A stretch of 64,000 bases of DNA from Effrenium voratum (GCA_963377175.1 CAUJNA010001891.1:186290-250289), one strand, 5' to 3'. Shown: positions 26,653 to 40,330, numbered from the stretch's first letter. Translations and numbers: made by a program. Notes: a model not told the origin generated them from the letters alone.

Positions 26653-26785
26653 TAATGTTAATTGTGGATTAATAAACCCCTGGTTGATTGATAGGGGGTG
26701 TCCCCTTGTAGTGGGGATTCATCACTTTTCAAGGGAACACCCCCCCTAATACTGGGACGGGTTTATTAATCCTGGGTCAACATTA
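26653..26785. mobile_element. Fold-back (MITE-like) element
   Basis: Two arms of about 27 bp, TAATGTTAATTGTGG.. on the left and the complement of ..CCTGGGTCAACATTA on the right, match at about 22 of 27 positions and share GGATTAATAAACCC exactly. An inner pair (AGGGGGTGTCCCCTTG versus CAAGGGAACACCCCCCCT) continues the stem. 133 bp in total. No coding capacity. Confidence 0.6.
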
Positions 26786-26793
26786 GTTGAGTG

Positions 26794-26911
26794 TAATGTT
26801 GACTCCATATTCATCAACTAACCAGTTTGTTGATACGGGGGTGGCTAACCCCAGAATCGGACACCTCCCTATGAATAAACTGATGTATTCGTGTGGGGTC
26901 AACTTTAGCTC
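26794..26911. mobile_element. Second, diverged fold-back next to the first
   Basis: Starts TAATGTTGACTCC and ends GGGGTCAACTTTAG in inverse orientation, with weaker inner pairing. It looks like a related copy of the element at 26653-26785. A fragment of the same end (CTTTACTAATCCCGGGTGG) lies near 44251. Confidence 0.4.
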
Positions 26912-29900
26912 CTTCTTTCTAAAAGGCTTCTTTTGACAACCATAAGGTTCCATTAAGTTCTACGCTCTTCCTCAGTGCCACTGATAATTATGGCATGCAC
27001 ATGCATATAGCAAGTCAACACATATGTATATATATATATACAGGTTAAACCACCTATATACATAGAATACTGTTGAACACATACATCTACATAAAATGCA
27101 TTGTACTGCTACAGATCACGTACATGTGTGCATATACCATATATTCACATGTAGATTTATCTATGTGCGATCACATTCGTACGCACGTTTCAATATTCAT
27201 CTGCGCGGTCTCGGGCTTTTTTGGGCAGGCGGTGCAGCAGCGGGGGGGCCCGTCTTGGGCAGTTTGTGGGGCTGGCTTCTCTTGAAAGCCAGGTTAAAAC
27301 ATCCCTTCTTGGCCAACTCGCCCATTCTGAGCTTCCTGGCTTCCTCAAAATTCGATATTCTCTTGAAAAAACCTTCCTTTTTGGGCAACGGCTTAAGTTT
27401 CCTTTCGGTGGAAGCCTGTTGGTTCGGAACCTCAAGGTGATTTCCTAGCCCGCCTTCAGCAGTGCCCAAGACCCCCTTGGACCTGTGCAACCCTCTAGAT
27501 TTTTAGGCCGGAAGTTGGAAGGGCCCCCTCAGTCGGATGAACTCCAAAGCGCTTCGCGCACTTCAAGTTGGCGTTTGCTGGCAAGCCCCACCCCCACGTG
27601 GGTGATGAGTCAAGACCAGTTCTCGACAGCCGCGAACACGCTGCAGGCAGCATGAAAGTCCGGGCAACCCCCCCCCCCCTGTCAACCCAACATGTTGCAC
27701 TTATTCAGCCTCTCAGAAGACAAATGACATCATTTCCCGAAATCTTTGTCAGATTGTGGAAAGTTTGAAACATGGGCCGACTTCCGGCTGCTCCAGATAT
27801 CCCCAACAGACACATCACCCCAATAGAGAAAGCTGGATGAACCTTGGTAATGCGTAAACCACCAAAGAAGGCAAGAATGTTAGATCCTGTGGATTCTCCA
27901 AATGACGAGGAGCTTTGTCTCAAATGGGGGGGGCATCCAAAGACCCCTTCTTCTTTGCCAGGGGAATGCAGGAAACTATTCTTGAACGCCTACTTGTCGC
28001 GGCGCTTTTCCAACTTTGAGATCTATGGGTTGGACCATCAGCTCAGCGGTTCATTCAGGAGTCTCTGGTTTTCAAAATGAAGAATCTGGGGGTGTATTTC
28101 ATTTCTCCCCTCATTTCAGAGGTGAACTTGCAAGTGTCGCTACAATCTGGGTGAACTGCGACCTCGCACTGGGCTGCGAGCTCGCGCCCCATAGGTTCCT
28201 TTCTTGGGGGGCCCTTTTGCTTGATCGGCGAACTATGAGAAAACATCCAGACGGAGACATTTCCCCCTGCCAGTCCAAGCTCGAGGCTAACACATATATA
28301 GCCCATGACTCGTCTCATTTGGCCGCCCTTTCGGGACGTTGCCTTTGGCCGTTTGGGGCAAAGCATGAGACAACTTGATGCTGGGACCTCAGGGCCGACC
28401 CTTCGGGACGGTGAGAAGACCTCCATCTCAGCACCTGGATCCATCTTTCCGATCCCGTGGACCCGGCTGCCCGATTTTCCTCAGGCTGCTGAAGTCGTCG
28501 GAGGTGCTGGAGGAGTGTTCCTATAAGACCGGGTGGCTGCTGCCCGGCCTGTGACCAGTCGAGCTGTTTTTTGTTTGGCCGGGGGGGGTGGGAGTTTGGG
28601 GGAGGGGGGGGCGGGGGGGGGGGAAGTTTAGTTTTAGGAAAGAGTTTTGTGGCAAGAAGTCATCATTTCTCAGCCCATGTGGGCTTCCGGGTATGATGCG
28701 TGGTCTGCCAACTCATGAGAGTAAGTCGGCTCCAAATCACAGCGCGATGATGCGCAGCAGTTCCAGCGCAGAAACTCGAGATTCAAGCAGAATGGATGCG
28801 TGCAGCAGCCCTGTTTTGCCTTCAACAGAGGAAGTGAAACGGGCTATGTCACCTAGGCCTTGTCTTGAAACGAACAACGGGGCCGCCAGTTTTACACCCG
28901 CCCATGTGAAAGTCGGCTGGCAGAACCGATTCGCCCAAAGTTGTGTTTGTTTGTTTTTTGTGATTTTTTGTTTGCTTGTTTTTTCCTCAGCGGCGGGCCG
29001 GCAGGTATTGCATTTGCTTGGCAGATTTCTTGTCTCGCAAGAAAGTTGCCAGTCTGGTTGCCGACATTTGAAGAGCGTGTTTCCGTCAGGGTCACACACA
29101 CACACACTCACGCATACGCACCATGCGCGAGAAGGGACACCTGGTTCATTGGGAAGGTGTTGAAGGCGCCCCAAGTGGTTGGTTTCGTGGCCTCAAAGAA
29201 TACGGCCCCAAAGGCTACCTAGCGGGTGAGCCACTGCAGCTCACTTGCCAACCTGACTCCAGACCATGCCCGCGGCGGATCTTAAATCTCCTGTCCCGCT
29301 GTGGAACTGGCAAGCCAGCGGATCCACTGTGCCATACAAGTTTGTCAAAGGAAGTTTAGAAGGAACTTCCGTACGGACACTAGTTGAAAGCAGAAGAAGA
29401 AGCAGCACACGAGGAAAACTGCGTGAGCGTGTGGCGGGGGGAATGGACATGTCCAAAAAAGCGCAGCCCTTTGAGGGCTTCAGTTCCTTCGGATGATGGC
29501 AAGCTAGCGGGGTCGCGACGGAGTGCTCTCGGAGCGCGTTCGGGGCGAGTTCGGACCCAGGCCCAGTGGCAGGGACCCACGTGCTTTTCGCGACATCAGT
29601 TGGCGCGGCGCGCACTTTGTGGGATTTGGCGCAGCACTCTGGCAGCCCGAAGTGTAGATTTCGTGGTAGAACATGCTTCCCAGCAACGCTTTTCAGTTGG
29701 ACTCCGGGCGTCCATCCGAGGCCACAGCAGACCTTGGAGAATATTCGCGAGCGTATGGCCGTCAAGGCCCGAAGAGCCGCTTTGGGCAAAGGCTGGTGAC
29801 ATGTGCCATGGTCAGGGGAAGTAATTACCAGGGATGGTCATGGACTACAACCTCAACCTCAAATTCCGAGTGACTGGAAACCCCTCAAATGATCAGTCTT

Positions 29901-32900
29901 CCACCACCTTTTTGTTTGTTTGTTTGTTTGTTTGCCTGTTTGCCTGTTTGCCTGTTTGTTTGCTTGGAGGTGTTTATCAGTTCAAAGTTGACATGGCAGG
30001 GCCAAGTGAGGCATCCTCAGCCCTACCCATGGGACCTGAGGATGTGTTGGGTTGGACCCATGGCCCTTGTCAACAAGTGTTGATCGATTTGGAGCTCCGA
30101 TGAGTTATTGCGTTGCCCCGTCCCGCCCGGCCCTGCCCCACCCCGCCCCACTCATTTCGTACACCAATGGTTGAAAATTGAAAAGTGATTGCACAGCTAA
30201 CCGGGTTGGTGGCAATAGTTTCAAAATTTGAGCCACCATCGATTTGAACTGATTCTAGCACTGTTAACAGTGCCTCGCTCTCCCGGAACGCTTGCGGTTC
30301 ACTTGATTTTAATTTGGTTTTGATGTTGGTTTCCAAATTGGAATGTTCCTCTGGCAAGGGTTCAATGTGTCTTCAATGGTCGGGCTATAGGTGACCGTGG
30401 TGCGAAGTAGATACCAATTGCTGGAAATGATGAACTGCTAGCGACGGTCGGTTGCTCTGATGTACGCAGTGCAGGCGACAGCATCATTCTGTGGACGACA
30501 TAGTTCACACAAATTTGGCTTGCCCTCCAACCACCATTGAATTTGAGCTGCACTCACGTCAGATCCCCCCACTTTTTGGGAGGCTACACAAGGACAACTA
30601 ATAGGGGCCCCACCGTTTTGAAATTGGTCGATGTATCTTGTGGAAAAAGGGTAATTTTTGACTGAAGCATCACCTTTTGTTTCTGCAACATGAGCTTCCT
30701 TTTCGGGCAACCCGTGGATTTTCAACCCTGCTATCTGCACCTTGTCAGAATGTATGAACCTTACATTCAAACCTTTCCTTCGCTTTCAGGAATCCGCATT
30801 TATTGTACTGATTTGGAGGGTTTTCTTGTAAAGCTACTGGTGGTTTTCAGATGGGTTGGCTCAAAATAGGGGAACCCCAAATTATGGTTTTCCTTTCGTT
30901 CCCCCTTTCAACCAACCCCACAACGGGCAACCACAAAACAAGATGCACACCCGGGTGTCTCGACTCAAGGCGCAGAGTATTCCCACGTTCGCAGGCGGAG
31001 CTCCTGCGGCGGTCGCGGCAGCAGCCCGCCCTACAGGAGATCCAGCGATCTGCTGGGATTGGGTGTGTGGGTCAAAGTAGGGGGCGCAAACCTTCCAACG
31101 TCGCTGACTAAACTGAGTCGTCGCTGGAAAAACCCTTCACCCTTTTAGGTGTCCTTTTGTAGGTGGGTGAAATGGGGTTGCGGACTTCTGGAAAAGGGGA
31201 AATCATGCGGGGCAAGGAAATCCAGGGACGAGTTCTCCCGAGGAAACCGCCAGTTTGCTTCACTTCGATTCGGCTACCAACTCATTCCCTCGACATCCAG
31301 GATGCGGCGCCGCCTTTGGCGCTCGAGGACGAGGCCGTTTGATGGAAAGTGGAAAGCCGAAAAGACGGATTTACGTATGGGAAGCTACTCCGCCGGGTGT
31401 ATCTGGAGGTTTGGGCTTGGCAGGCTGATGTAGGTTTGGTGCAGGCATGCTTTTCTGCACCGCCATTGCCTTGTTTGTGGTTTCCCCTTGAGGGGACCAA
31501 GTTCAAAACTGAGTTTGCAACCTTCGCGCAGTGGCCTCTGGACCACTTTCGGGAGGAGGAGGGGTCCGTGCACTGTTATGTTGGGAGGTTCACTTGCAAC
31601 TCTTGGGGAATGGCACGTGTGTGTCAACCTTGGACTTCCTGCCTCTCGGAGAATTCGGGACCCATGGACCTTTGGGGCTCGTACGAGCTGCATCCAGGGG
31701 CAAGACATCTACAAACATTCAGCTCCTACTGTGGGCAAAAGCCATTTCGCACCACCTAAGAACGGCGGATTGGAGTCAAACGTAGGGTTCTGCGGATTCC
31801 CGAAATATTGCACGTGAACCAGCCACACGGCAAATTAGAGTCAACCCTCAAACCATAAAGTTCTGCGGATTCCCTAAATATCGCAACCACACGGCAAATT
31901 AGAATCAGCCGGGTTTGCCTGGTTCCGCGGCTCCCACCGGTGCCCAGCCCTCCGCCGAAGTGGAGGCGGGGCCAGCTGACTGAGCTTGGGGAGTGACGGG
32001 AGGTTTAAGGAGGTGCCCTTGGGGGGGGGTTTGGCTTTGGGAGTTTTCTTTTCTTTTTGGGTGGGTGGGTGGGTGGTGGGGATTGGTGGGGCAGGGCGAG
32101 TTTCATGTTTGCTCGAGGGTGGTGGAGTTTCGGCCTTTGCCTCAATTGACGACGGCATGATGATAAAGAATCAATTCCTAGGTTGCAGTTTGAGCGTGCA
32201 AGTTCGCCCGTAACTCTGAGATCTCCGGCATACCCTAGGTTGTTTTCCTTGGGGGAGCTATACCCAGACGAATCTTGCGGGGTTCTGAGGATGTGGCTCG
32301 AAATTGACCAGCGGACCCGAGAGTTTGGTCTTTCCATTTACCAGGGTTCCATCGTGAAGGCCGATTCTTCCCTTTTTGAGCCCCACCAAGCTGGGAAAAA
32401 AAAGAAAAAGAAAGAAAACGGCACGCAGCGGGCGCACGCTGTCCGCCAAACTGCCGAGATGTCGTTGTTTCCAATTGAACATCTCACATTTGCCAGCTCC
32501 GACGGATCCTTTTTTTGTTTCCCCCAACCGCTGGAAGCTGTGAAGCTGGTCTCCCAGATAGGCTCTGTGGCTTGGGCCAGGCCAGCTCTGTGGTTTGGGC
32601 ACGCTTTCAGGAGGGTGGCTGGGGATACCTGGTCTCGTTTTTGATTTAGGAGAATGTTGTTTTGCGGATTGTGAACCCCCAACCGAGCCAAATCGCCAGG
32701 CCAAGTCACTAAATCGAGCCCGACCACTCTTTCCGGCAAGTCGCGCGTGCGCTCAGCCAGCTTCGCTCAAGCACCTTAGAACTCCAGCTCTGCCCCCCTC
32801 CCTCCGCGATGTTCGCGCGCATGCTGAGACCAGGCAGGGTCCGATCGATTCCTGTAGCCAGGGACTGAGAGGGAATGACCCCCAAAACAAACCCATCCCC

Positions 32901-33673
32901 AACTTTGGTTTCCTTTGGGGGAATCCCCAAAACCGGCTCATTCCCAACAGCCGGAAGGTCATTCCCCAGCTCTCGCACCAGCAAGATGAAAAAACACATA
33001 ATTTTGAGCTGTAGTAAAACCAACTCCCTTATGACGAGGTGCCCTGCCTCCTCTTTGGGGGGGGGGTTGTTGACGGGCTGGTGTCGATTGTGGCTGAAAA
33101 GGTTGCGCTTTCAGCCTTTGGAGGGCCTGACTCCCTTACTCCCATGAGTCTATCACATCCTCAACCATGACTCACTCGAACCCCCAACTGCACAGTTTAT
33201 CCTTCAAAGCGCACATCAGTGTCGAAGCCGTTTTTAACTGGCGTCCCTCCATTTCCCTTTGTGGAATCTCCAAAACTAGCAATCGTTTCAATGGAAATCG
33301 CTTTTACTCACTCCCCGAGTTCCTGGACTTTAAACACTGGACTTTAAAGCTTTTGGGTTTGGACTCTTTTAGTGGCAACCAACAAGTTTGGAGCTTTTTT
33401 GTTTTTCCGCCAGTCCACTCAGGAGGTGAGTTTTTTAAGAGTCAGCTTGCCTCTTGGTTTGGATTGGTTGATTGGTTTCCTATTGATGCTCAAGCAGAGC
33501 TTCAAATACCAATTCAAAGCACCAAAGGGTTGCCGGAAACTCGGGGTGCTTTCTTTTCTTGGGCCGTCCACTCGATCAAAAGTGGGCTCCAATGAAGGCT
33601 GTCTTTTTTTGGAGTTGGTACCCTTTCCCTTGTGACTGTACAAGGACACCAAAAACCAAAAGCACAACGGCCG
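26912..33673. other. Long host stretch without a defensible gene
   Basis: Many overlapping frames of 60-180 codons on both strands, none with domains. Small repeats occur: TTTG array (29910-29966), CA run (29094-29108), G-run (28579-28623). Ser-rich frames at 28690-28890 and Arg-rich frames at 29384-29824 could be exons but have no supporting borders. Confidence 0.4.
29910..29966 (+). repeat. TTTG/CCTG microsatellite
   Basis: TTTG repeated about six times, then TTTGCCTG-type units. Confidence 0.9.
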
Positions 33674-33785
33674 TAGGGGTTGGTTCCCCATTCTTTTCAG
33701 CCATCGTTCTTTTCAAGCACCAGCCATGTTTTGGGTGATTTTCTAGAAGGAAGGATCCGTGGAAAGAATGGGGAAGCTACCCCTA
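33674..33785. mobile_element. Short fold-back element
   Basis: Arms TAGGGGTTGGTTCCCCATTC.. (33674-33698) and its complement at 33761-33785 match at 22 of 25 positions, with a spacer of 62 bp. MITE-like, non-coding. Confidence 0.55.
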
Positions 33786-34025
33786 GAAGAATACCATCAC
33801 CCAGTATTTGAGACAGGGGTCGATTGGCGCAACGCTGCTTTGAAACCAATCTAGGGACCCCTTAGCTTTGGAGGCTGAAATTGTAGAGTGAAGGTCTCAA
33901 GTGACTGCAACCATCCACCAGTCAGCGAGGTGCCTTGGCCTTGCGGCGCATAGCGACCGCACCGCAGGCCGAACCGGGGGAAGGAAATTCCGCCGTGGTG
34001 AGCGACCAACCGGGCCATTGGTGTC

Positions 34026-34138
34026 TTGGTTTTGGTTGGTTTTGGTTGGTTTTGGTTGGTTTGGGTTGGTTTGGGTTGGTTTTGGTTGGGTGTCTGTTGG
34101 TTTTGGTGGGTTTCGGTGAGTTTTGGTTTGGTTGTGGT
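34026..34138 (+). repeat. TTTTGGTTGG tandem tract
   Basis: Imperfect repeats of TTTTGGTTGG and TTTGGGTTGG over about 110 bp. Confidence 0.85.
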
Positions 34139-35258
34139 TTTCACGCCCCACAGATTGGCATTTTGATCATGGAAGGCATTCTCCTCTTGAATCTCCGCCT
34201 GACCTTGCTTAATATCATGTCCCTTTAGCATTTCTCTCTCGACGCTGCACGAGACTGTCTCTGTGCTTGGCGGGCGCGGCATGCTTGGCATGGCTGCTCA
34301 AAGGCAGCGCGCCTGTAACGAGTTCTGAAAACGGCAATGCAAAAATGAAATGGACAGTTAAATTCACTGGATTGGGCCCAGCCAGAACTGCCCCGCGGCG
34401 CCGCCCAGCAGGCATTCAACTTGGCGGCACTCATGCCCTGATGCCCAAGCAGGCTGAGCCGTGGATTCACTAGCAGGGCGATTGCTCCAACAGTGTCCAA
34501 CGCGTGACCTGATGCTGCGCGAGGACCTGCTCAGTGGCACGAAAACAAGAGGATTTAGTAACGGCGAATCTCCTGTCGTGCGGACGAAATCATCATTTGA
34601 TAGTCCAAACGTTTGCAAGTCGGATTTGCGACAAGGCTGCTCCAAGCCTGCACTCAGTGCCGTGATATTGCCCAAATGGCAACTGGCACAAGAACCCGGG
34701 AATTGCAAGTTGCAACTTTTGTGTGTCGTTAGGCTCCACAGAATGGAGGCAACAAGGCAAAGCTCAAAAAAATGCAATGGGTTCTGAGAAGGTTGCTCGG
34801 GGCTACTTACACACGTGTGCTAACACCTAGCCCTTTAGCATTTTGGTTCCCTCACCAAAAGCTGGCAAAAAAAAGGAGGCACCAAAACAACGATGGGTCC
34901 AATGCCGCACCTTTTTCCCGTGTCAACATCTTGTTTGGACAATCTTTGGGTTTCTCCCTTGACGGCCATGGTCCGTTTTCTTTTGTCCGTTTCTCCCTGT
35001 CACTTCCCCCCCCGGTATGGTGGACACTTGGGCTCTATTTTGCAACCTCCTTCTTTTATTGGTTTTTTAGGGCTCTTGGTTGCAAAGTAGACTCTAGGTG
35101 TCGATGGCACCGGTATCCCCCCCCGCCTCTCAGCCAGGCGCGGAGCGGAAAGGCGTTGGCCCTCACTTTGAGCGCCGGCGCCGGCGCCGCCATTGGCGCG
35201 GCGCAGTTCCAGCCCCTGAGGCGCGCGCCGGAGAGGGCCCACCCCCCTCCCCCTTATA
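34139..35258. other. Host DNA, no gene identified
   Basis: Mixed composition. A GC-rich island at about 35140-35240 (CGCCGGCG-type) could be an exon or CpG island, but no frame is convincing. Confidence 0.35.
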
Positions 35259-35394
35259 TTATGGGGGTTGATCAAAAGGTGCTTTACATGGGATGAACAT
35301 GGGGGGAAACCACCAAAATGATCATATTTCCCACTCAATGGGAAAGGCTACCCATAGTCATTTGGGTGCCAGGACTACTGATCAACCCCCATAT
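35259..35394. mobile_element. Fold-back element with TTATGGGGGTTGATCA arms
   Basis: TTATGGGGGTTGATCA (35259-35274) pairs with TGATCAACCCCCATAT (35379-35394), 15 of 16 positions. Length 136 bp, similar to the element at 26653-26785, with no coding capacity. Confidence 0.6.
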
Positions 35395-38300
35395 GAGCCA
35401 CAATCAAAATCCGGGTAGATGAAGGTTAGTAAGGGACGATCCCAGCCATAAATAGCTGCGGCCGCCCTCTTAAATCTTTACATGGTTCTGGGTAGACCAT
35501 ATTGATACCGGGTTTTAATGATGACATACATTTTGATTCCAAAGGGGTCATATGTGGGCTCGTGGCTGAGTTTTGAAGGGCCTAGGAAAATTTCAGCACT
35601 TGTCCCAAACTCCGGGGAGAACCTCAACTGTGCCCGTCCCGTGCGGCGAATGAGTGTGATGCCTCGTTGCACGAGCAAAACGGAGATCCTTCCGGATGGC
35701 ATGTGCCCGGGGCGGCTGAACTGCCAAGAGACGTGGCTTCAGCGCTTCATGCATTTTTCCGTAGAACCCTTCAGCTTCTGAGCATACCGTTGACCCCAAG
35801 TGAAAGCGAAGTTCTCATGGGAGGCTGGGGGTCTCTCAAGAAGGCATGTGGGATATCGCTACCATGTCGCCGGGCCGCAGCCTGTCGTTTTTGAGACCCA
35901 AAAAGGGCTTTGAAAGGGAAAGGTTCGAAGAGGACACTGCGCACTCTGAGGGTTTCATATTCAGACTCAGCCAGGTTTGTCCTTTCAGGGTGAGCTGCAA
36001 GGGCGAGAGTGCTTTTTTGGGGAATCGCGAGGATTCGCTGGGCAAGTTCTGGTCTCATGGGGCTGTCATGGATCGCTAGGGGAAGTCCGCGATAAGCCAA
36101 GGAGAAGCCCTCTTTAGGCCTCATTCAGGAGTGGGGGTTGACAAGCGACTTAGCCCCCCCCCAGCCCCCCACCCCCCCCTCCCCATACCAGGGGCTGTTT
36201 CCAGCATGGCGCCTTGAGTGAGTCGTCACCGCAGCTCTTCCAGCATTGCTGGCGGGAAGTTTGGGCGCGCGCGGAAAGAGCCGAGGGATAGGATGGGCGA
36301 GAAGTGGTTCAGCCATGCAGCTCGTTTTGCCTTCTCCGACACCTGGAAGCTTCCCCAGAATTAGCTCCTTTTTTTGTTTTCTCCTTTTTTGGAGTTTTTT
36401 TGCTTTCCACTAACCAGGCCAAAAACATCATTTTTTGCTGGGGTCCTAATTCCAGCCTAGGAAGATGGACCTGCAAGTGGACCGGGGATCGCTGTCGCAC
36501 ATGCCTTGCAGCTACTTTGTCTTGCAAGCCGCCGATGGAATCTTTCCATGTGAGCGGAAGATAGGCGACGATTGGAAATGCTCTCAACAAATGGAAACAA
36601 CGAATTGCCAGTCACGCTGCTTTTGCCCTTCTCTCCCCCTCTTTCTCTTTCTCATTCTCTTTCTCTATCCCCCTCTACCTCTTCGTCTCTTTCTCCTTCT
36701 CTCTCTCCCTTTCTCCAGGCCACGCAAGTGACATGCAGGAATCACCAAGAGGCGAACTCGCGAGCGGAAAAGCGTAGAACCTCCGGTGGACTCCCCAAAG
36801 TCCCACGAGCGCGCGCTGGTCCCCAGTTCTCAGAAGCGGCCAGGGCGGCCGCGAGGTTTTCGGAAGCGTGCGGGCAGCGTGCTTGGGAGACAACGCGCAG
36901 GGGCATGCAGTCTTAGAATCTGCGGGAGGGCTGGTTGAATGAGTTCCAGTACGGAAGTTCATTCTACACCTCCCTTGATGAAGCAATCCACAACCGCATT
37001 CTAAAAAGGCAGGCTCGTGTAGGTGTCATTGGGTCGGTTTCCCCGTTCTCATCCTTGTTTTCGCGCTTCCGAGCCATCTCGCGGAGAAGACTACTTGGGA
37101 GTGTGTCCCAAAACGCGAGGTGTTGCCACCCCGGTTTTGAGATGAGTTTAAAGGGGCACCAACAGAACAACCGGCCAGGGTTCTTGGCTGCCTGACTGTA
37201 GGAATAGGATTGCCGAACCAAATTTAGAACCAAAGAATGGGCGATTGCACGACACACACACACCCGCTCACACACATTGCATTGCAACCTTTGCTTCCCC
37301 TTCTGTTTCCTTGGGTTTCCCCTGAAGCAGCCGCAAAAAACGAGTGCGCTCTCGAGTTGGTGTCCTTTTGGCTTTTCTTGCAAACGGCCCTACAATTACC
37401 TTCTACTCTTGCTGGGGTAGGTTTATTCCCGGAGACACAAAAATGACTACCAACTACATTGGGGTCTGAGACAGGCCCAACAAAATCCTCGGTTTTAAAT
37501 GGCGGATCTGATGGTTGCAAGATCCAGAATTCGCACGCCACCGAACTCGGAAACCCTCGGCTTCTGATCCGATTCGAAACCCAACGTAGCTACCAACACA
37601 CGTGGGGAACCGACCATGGGCTTCATTTCGCTCTGCCCCGAGCCGGACTTCGCGGACTTCGCTTTTCCGTCCACGAAAGCGGGTTTGGCTCGGCGCCGGG
37701 GTTGGTTCGGAGGCCTTGAGAAGAAAGCCCGCGCACCTGTGGACCCCACCAAAAGAGAAGAAGCCAGACGACAAGAAAGGAAGCCACCAAACCAAAGTGG
37801 GGAAAAGTCCGAAACACAAAAGTACATGAAACAAGATGGTGTTCCTTTCGTTTCTCCTCAAAGCCACCTCAAGGGTATGAAAAGTAACGTCCAAACCCAA
37901 GAAATGGAAACCGACACCTGCCCCAGATCGGATGCCGAGGTTGGGGAGGGTGGTTCTTCAAATTCGACTTCCAGCAGATGCACGTGCCCAGCTGCGAAGA
38001 CGCCGCCGACCTCTTCATAAGGCGGGATGGTCCCTTCAACGGGGGCGGCTCTCTGTGAGTGTTGGCTTGCTTTAGGGCAGCGAGCTCTAGGGGTTGGCTC
38101 TGCAGAACATGATTGGAAATCGCGGCGTTTGAAAGCCAGTTCAGACAAGGAATGCGGCCAGTGGGAACTCCGGATTGAGGGATCCATTAATTGTGTCGTT
38201 TCAAAGGCCAAAGGAATGTAACAGAGCATGATATTCCTTTCATGGGACAACAATTAAGGGCCTGTTGGGCTCATAGATGGTTGCCACTTCCCCAAACAAA

Positions 38301-38570
38301 CCAGGAAACATCAAATATTGAAGAAGCTACCACGACACAGCCGCTCACATCTTACGCACCACCGTTCGGGGGTCAGAGGAACCCATCTCACCTACATGAG
38401 GGAGGGATGGTCATGAATCCCAGAGCAAATCGGACGAGGACAGTGTTCAAGGGAGCCAGGACCATGCACACCAAGACATTTGCTCCATGAGGATGTGAAT
38501 AAACACAGTGGTTTATTGCCGTTTTGTTGCCTTTCTGGGGAGAACCTAGCCCAACAAATATGACATTCCT
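35395..38570. other. Host DNA, no gene identified; CT-rich tract inside
   Basis: A CT-rich run lies at 36631-36718. A 134-codon plus frame at 37616-38020 and an Arg/Pro-rich frame near 36770-36910 are the most gene-like, but neither has a family or clear splice sites. Confidence 0.35.
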
Positions 38571-38579
38571 TTGGTTTCC

Positions 38580-38860
38580 GAACGAACCTGCCAAGGTATT
38601 CACGACAGACCAAGGGGTTTCCCTTGAACATCGCTCAAAAAGGTCGTCTCAAACAGACCTTGGTTTTCCTTGACGAACTTCACAGGTCATTTCAATTCGG
38701 ACGGTGGTTTCCTTTGAACGTGGCATCTCGAACGTATGTAACCCCGCACGAGTCGTCTCAAAGCAGCCTGTTGTTTTCCTGGACAGCAACTCTACAAACG
38801 GAAGGTTTTCCTTCAAAGCAACCTCCGGAAAAGGTATGTTCAAAGAAGACGCGGTCTCCT
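38580..38860 (+). repeat. Diverged repeats with GGTTTTCCTT-type core
   Basis: Words such as GGGGTTTCCCTTGAAC, TTGGTTTTCCTTGACG, GTGGTTTCCTTTGAACG, TTGTTTTCCTGGAC and AGGTTTTCCTTCAAAG recur at roughly 50-60-bp spacing. They look like an eroded minisatellite. Confidence 0.45.
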
Positions 38861-39465
38861 TCGACTCACAAGACAGAGATGGCGATTGGGATGTTCACTG
38901 GGGATACAGGGTTTTGACCAACAGCCACATGATACCTGGGCAACGAACTTGTTGAGGGCGGCCGGCGCAAAGATTTGGCATGCACCATCTCTTTTTCGCG
39001 CGGGGCTGCTACTTAGCATTCGGGGCGAACCAGTTTCCGAACCAAGTTTCCGTTAACAGGTTTGCCGGGACAACAAAAACCAATCTTTGTATCATGTGAC
39101 GCGACGCTCCGACGTCGCGCACTCCGGAAACGCAAGCCTCCAAATCTGAAAGCACTGCGTGAAGCACTTCGCTTCCAAACCACGCGATGTCCTCAGATAT
39201 TTTTCATCTTTGCGCTGGAACTTAGGGGAAGTTATAACTTAGTCGGGGCACTTACAAGTCCTACAAGTGGACTTAACAGTAGGGTTAGCTCGTCCAAGTG
39301 TGTGAGCAAGTGCGGTAAGAATTTGTGTTCAACAGTTGTCGGACTTCTAATGGGTCGTTTGGCATTTTTATGTTTTCCCTTTGTTTAAGATTGTCGAGAC
39401 ACGTAAATAATGACGCCCACACAGGACCCCAGCCAGAACTCATGAACACGAGGCTCTGAATTCAG

Positions 39466-39690
39466 CTCCGGGTTTGTTTCAAAATCAAACGCGTGTGAAG
39501 CCGCTCCTTTTTGATTTCCCCAACCCCCGGCCAACGCTTATTTGTTTTCCCCGCCCACCAAAAGCAGTTCTGGTTCCCCCCCCCAAATGCTGTTTGTTTT
39601 TCTCCGCCCGACACTTCTGGTTGTCTCCCCCACCCTTCCCTCCTCCCCCCAAAACATTTTTTCTCCGCCCCCCCAAAAATGCAGCAATTG
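39466..39690 (+). repeat. C-run rich tract
   Basis: Repeated CCCCCCAAAA/CCCCGCCC words separated by TTTTTC, non-coding in appearance. Confidence 0.6.
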
Positions 39691-39818
39691 GTGCTCAGTA
39701 GGGAATGATGAACCTGGGGATTCCCGAATAAAGGAAATCCCCAAGCCTTTTTTTTCTCTGCCCCAAAAAGCCCGCGGGCGCCCGGGTCATTGCCTCGTGC
39801 CCCGTGTGCACCCAACAG

Positions 39819-39963
39819 GCCGGAGGTGCGGGCGGTGTGGCCGGACGAGGAGCTGCGGCTGCAGCGGTTCCTGAGGCCCGGGGACGCGGTGATCTCGGGG
39901 CCCTGCAAGACGGTGGAAACCGACGACGACGCTTTGGCCGGAAAGGATTTTGGCTCGCTGGAT
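39819..39963 (+). CDS. Exon candidate (GC-rich, Arg/Asp-rich)
   Basis: After an AG acceptor (CCCAACAG, ending 39818) a GC-rich frame reads PEVRAVWPDEELRLQRFLRP followed by GDAVISGPCKTVETDDD. A GT donor is possible at 39913; otherwise the frame runs to a TGA near 39965. Codon third positions are mostly G or C, unlike the surrounding DNA. No family is recognised. Confidence 0.4.
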
Positions 39964-40330
39964 TGATTTTTTCTCGGGGTGGCTGGGGCGTTTTCGCTCT
40001 TTTTGGCGGGAAAGTGGTGGATCGTTTCTTTTTGGGGCGGTTCTCTTGTTTTGGATTGAAGCCCTTCCTTCTGGGTGGGAAAGCGGTGGCCGTTTTTTTT
40101 TTTTGGTGATTGGAACCCTTCCCTTTTTTTGGAAGCCAAGAGATTTCTTCTGGTGGCTGGATCGTTTTCTCTTTGATTGGAACCCTTCCTTTGGGAAAGG
40201 CAGCGGCTGGGATGGGCCAATGGGGGGGGGGGGGTTCTTGTGTTGTTTTTTTCTTATATATATATATATTTTAACGCCTCCGGCTCAGGCCGCCGACATT
40301 ACAGGCCTGCTTTCTTATTTGCGTCCCTTT

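Noticed and set aside
36770..36910. KRPGRPRG frame resembling an AT-hook protein
   Set aside because: A short match in GC-rich DNA without splice borders or conserved context.
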